Below are positions 5,376 through 6,737 of a stretch of DNA of 6,737 nt, piece after piece; the stretch's first letter is position 1, and every line of letters starts with the position of its first letter. The stretch spans positions 1 to 6,737 of the forward strand of contig JAJONP010000111.1 of the NCBI GenBank assembly GCA_021323555.1, in the 5' to 3' direction. The notes under the pieces were generated by a model. It did no database searches, was not told the origin of the DNA, and worked only from the letters and a program-made list of their open reading frames with translations. The translations under genes were made by a program, and so were the position numbers. The stretch comes from Gammaproteobacteria bacterium. Lineage in GTDB: Bacteria > Pseudomonadota > Gammaproteobacteria > DSM-16500.

Positions 5376-6524
5376 TTAAGAGCTTAATGCACGGTTGATA
5401 GCCGCCGTACGGCTATTGCCCTCCCTATTAGCCGGGATACTAAAAGAGGGTTCATTTAAAGCGGCTTTCAGCTTCTCTATCTTCCAAATCGTTTTTTGAG
5501 TAATCTTAGATTGCCTAAATAAACCAAACCCACTTGCTGCGAAAGCCTCTGTATATATTTCTTTAAAGAGATTTGTATTGTCTTTTATATCTTCACCATT
5601 ACGAGCATATTTTTTCGCTAAACGTAATGCTTTTGCGGTTCTGCTATTAGGAAACTCTTTGGCATGTTCTTTTATTTTTTTTATAAAATGCTCAGGCGTT
5701 AAGTGTTCTTTGCCTGCTATAAAATTAGTTTTAAAACAATCAAATCCTGATTGTCCATCACGCAAGGCGGCATAGATTTTTTTAAATCCTTCCGCGAATT
5801 CTTTTTCCTCAGGAATGTTCCAGGTAAGAGGTTCTTGATACCAACCCCAAGGAAGTTCTGCTAAGTCTTCAAAATTTGCTACTCGTTCAGCAGCTTTTTT
5901 ACCCTGTGTGTAGGCATTGATAAAAAGCTCGTTAACCTTACCTCGATTTTCTTTTAAAAAAAATAATATAGGATCAAAAACCTTGTCTTTTTCATCTTTT
6001 TCATCATTTTGATTTTGTGGTTCATAAGTCGTTGCAGAATAAATTAGCCGTAATTGCTCATGATAATAATCGCCTAAAGCCAAATTAGGAGTTATTTCCA
6101 TACTTCCCCATAAACGCGCTTCTTTATTATCTTCTGTTAAAGGTGCAGAAAAATATAGAGGATTTCCATCTTGCCTCTTCCTCACAGGACACACCACATT
6201 AAGACCAAACCCCAAAGCTGACCAAATATCATTAATGGCGTTTATAGCACATGAATTGTTCGGAATTTGACCTGGCTTTATATTGGGTGGCATACCTGTT
6301 GTCGGTAAGCCTAAGCTTGGAATCTCATGCGTGTATAATTGATCTGCGGCTGCTGCTAACCCTGCACCTGATTTTCTACTATAAAGTGCATGCTCTGGAG
6401 TGTGATGGCCAGTATTGCTGGCAAAAAGAAAAACGCTTTTACACTTGTCAAAACGCTTCTCCTCAGCAAAAGCTTCGTAGACACGAAAATTTACATACTT
6501 ATCAAGGTAGTACAGCTTTGGCAT
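5376..6524 (-). CDS. Hypothetical accessory protein B, tandem paralog (possible effector)
   Basis: Paralog of the 4063-5220 product, 382 residues, no signal peptide or membrane segment; function not recognised. The same blocks occur in order: MPKLYYL, SVFLFASNTGHHT (30-42), SGAGLAAAADQL (52-63), SLGLPTTGMP (70-79), INDIWSALG (107-115), NVVCPVR (119-125), PNLALGDYYHEQL (146-158), a very acidic/polar linker NQNDEKDEKDK (171-181), and the C-terminal module (247-382). That module has ALRDGQSG, NSRTAKALRLAK, YARNGEDIKDN and FAASGFGLFRQSKIT. Identity to paralog A is about 76% in the last 134 residues but only roughly half in the N-terminal domain. The GAG loop is closer here to the glycine loop of macro-like domains than GSG in A. 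The start at 6524 is supported by GGAGG five bases upstream and by exact equivalence with A. It has its own promoter copy, so co-transcription with A is not required. Confidence 0.85.
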   Translation of the reverse strand: MPKLYYLDKYVNFRVYEAFAEEKRFDKCKSVFLFASNTGHHTPEHALYSRKSGAGLAAAADQLYTHEIPSLGLPTTGMPPNIKPGQIPNNSCAINAINDIWSALGFGLNVVCPVRKRQDGNPLYFSAPLTEDNKEARLWGSMEITPNLALGDYYHEQLRLIYSATTYEPQNQNDEKDEKDKVFDPILFFLKENRGKVNELFINAYTQGKKAAERVANFEDLAELPWGWYQEPLTWNIPEEKEFAEGFKKIYAALRDGQSGFDCFKTNFIAGKEHLTPEHFIKKIKEHAKEFPNSRTAKALRLAKKYARNGEDIKDNTNLFKEIYTEAFAASGFGLFRQSKITQKTIWKIEKLKAALNEPSFSIPANREGNSRTAAINRALSS

Positions 6525-6603
6525 TTTCGCCTCCAGGCTATCTAACTATAAGGCCGCTAGAATAGCTCATAAAAAAGACAAATTCAATTTCTTTATTTAA
6601 AAT
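6525..6603 (-). promoter_or_regulatory. Promoter and 5' leader of paralog B
   Basis: Same layout as upstream of paralog A: TTGAAT (6582-6587), 17-bp spacer, TATTCT (6559-6564), and the GCC-TGGA-GGC hairpin over the GGAGG Shine-Dalgarno. The two differences from the A copy both fall in the second GGA hairpin: GCTGGATAGC became GTTAGATAGC, which removes the GGA and breaks the stem. Any CsrA-type control should therefore be weaker or different for B. Confidence 0.45.
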
Positions 6604-6671
6604 AATTCGAGTTTAAGTCGTTTTTTTAAATTCATTAGCTCGATCAAAGCTTTTAAAGCGATGCTTTTAGC

Positions 6672-6737
6672 TTACCTATATTCTTCCACCAAAGGTAAAT
6701 CACCCACGGTCACAATTTTCATGGAATTTGTGCAACC
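6672..6737 (-). CDS. C-terminal end of an unidentified protein (5' part beyond window)
   Basis: An open minus-strand frame enters from the right edge and ends at TAA (6672-6674), giving 21 residues that end in KIVTVGDLPLVEEYR. The mix of residues looks like genuine coding, but the piece is too short to assign. It would be transcribed in the same direction as paralog B, 147 nt upstream of its ATG. The 68 bases between this stop and the duplicated block (6604-6671) hold only an AAAGC-GAT-GCTTT hairpin (about 6655-6667) without a U-run. Confidence 0.5.
   Translation of the reverse strand, partial: GCTNSMKIVTVGDLPLVEEYR

Larger units (their letters stand above)
3993..6603. repeat. Tandem duplication, unit about 1.3 kb
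   Basis: Copy 1 spans roughly 3993-5299 and copy 2 roughly 5310-6603. Each contains the 3' end of the DUF2909-like gene, a short spacer, a full minus-strand gene of 382-385 codons and its 79-bp upstream region. A joint of about 10 bases (5300-5309) separates them. Conservation is patchy: 77/79 in the upstream region, a perfect 72-bp block inside the coding sequence (4186-4257 equals 5499-5570), and marked divergence in the 5' two thirds of the genes. Because the intact DUF2909 gene abuts copy 1, the ancestral arrangement was probably DUF2909 gene, then one minus-strand gene. No transposase or flanking insertion sequence is seen. Confidence 0.85.

Noticed and set aside
5578..6565. Plus-strand open frames antisense to paralog B (5578-5775, 6251-6565)
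   Set aside because: Antisense to a strongly supported gene; the second also runs out into the B promoter region.
1..6737. CRISPR array, tRNA, rRNA, insertion sequence or transposase
   Set aside because: No regularly spaced repeats, no cloverleaf or rRNA-like conserved stretches, and no transposase motifs were seen on either strand.

Overview
The window reads as an AT-rich gammaproteobacterial chromosome segment. The conserved proteins (Ppa, short TrhO, HinT, FolE, Psd, a DUF2909-like protein) and two paralogous proteins with a C-terminal module reminiscent of Legionella/Coxiella accessory proteins suggest Legionellales, perhaps a Coxiellaceae/Rickettsiella-like intracellular bacterium. That placement is inference; no rRNA or marker phylogeny is available here.

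Layout. Positions 1-1232 (minus strand) hold a two-gene unit: trhO (tRNA U34 hydroxylase) followed 14 nt later by ppa (inorganic pyrophosphatase), which runs off the left edge. Divergent from it, 1348-2241 (plus) is a tight hinT-folE pair: a HIT-family nucleotide hydrolase and GTP cyclohydrolase I. The gap 2242-2871 has no convincing protein gene but is not empty. At about 2513-2652 (plus) it carries what looks like a CsrB/RsmY/RsmZ-type regulatory RNA: six GGA motifs in 80 bases, two of them presented as AGGAT hairpin loops, ending in an 11-bp hairpin with a U-rich tail. Next to it lies an imperfect palindromic element (2677-2795). Positions 2872-3729 (minus) encode phosphatidylserine decarboxylase. 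It is divergent from a small membrane protein gene (3848-4054, DUF2909-like), and the shared promoter region carries an inverted repeat.

The right half is the accessory part: two paralogous minus-strand genes of 385 and 382 codons (4063-5220 and 5376-6524) created by a tandem duplication of about 1.3 kb. The duplication also copied the last ~60 bp of the DUF2909 gene, leaving a broken fragment at 5310-5366, so its footprint is visible. The copies agree closely in their 79-bp upstream region (77/79) and in their last ~134 codons (about 76% amino-acid identity), but have diverged in the N-terminal and middle parts. The N-terminal domain has a motif order that faintly recalls macro-like (ADP-ribose-binding) domains. 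The last 66 bases are the 3' end of a further minus-strand gene.

How it may fit together: the left and middle genes are housekeeping (tRNA modification, pyrophosphate removal, pterin/folate synthesis, phosphatidylethanolamine synthesis). The candidate Rsm RNA would sequester CsrA. Both paralogs have a GGA-containing hairpin over their Shine-Dalgarno sequence, which makes CsrA control of the pair a testable hypothesis.
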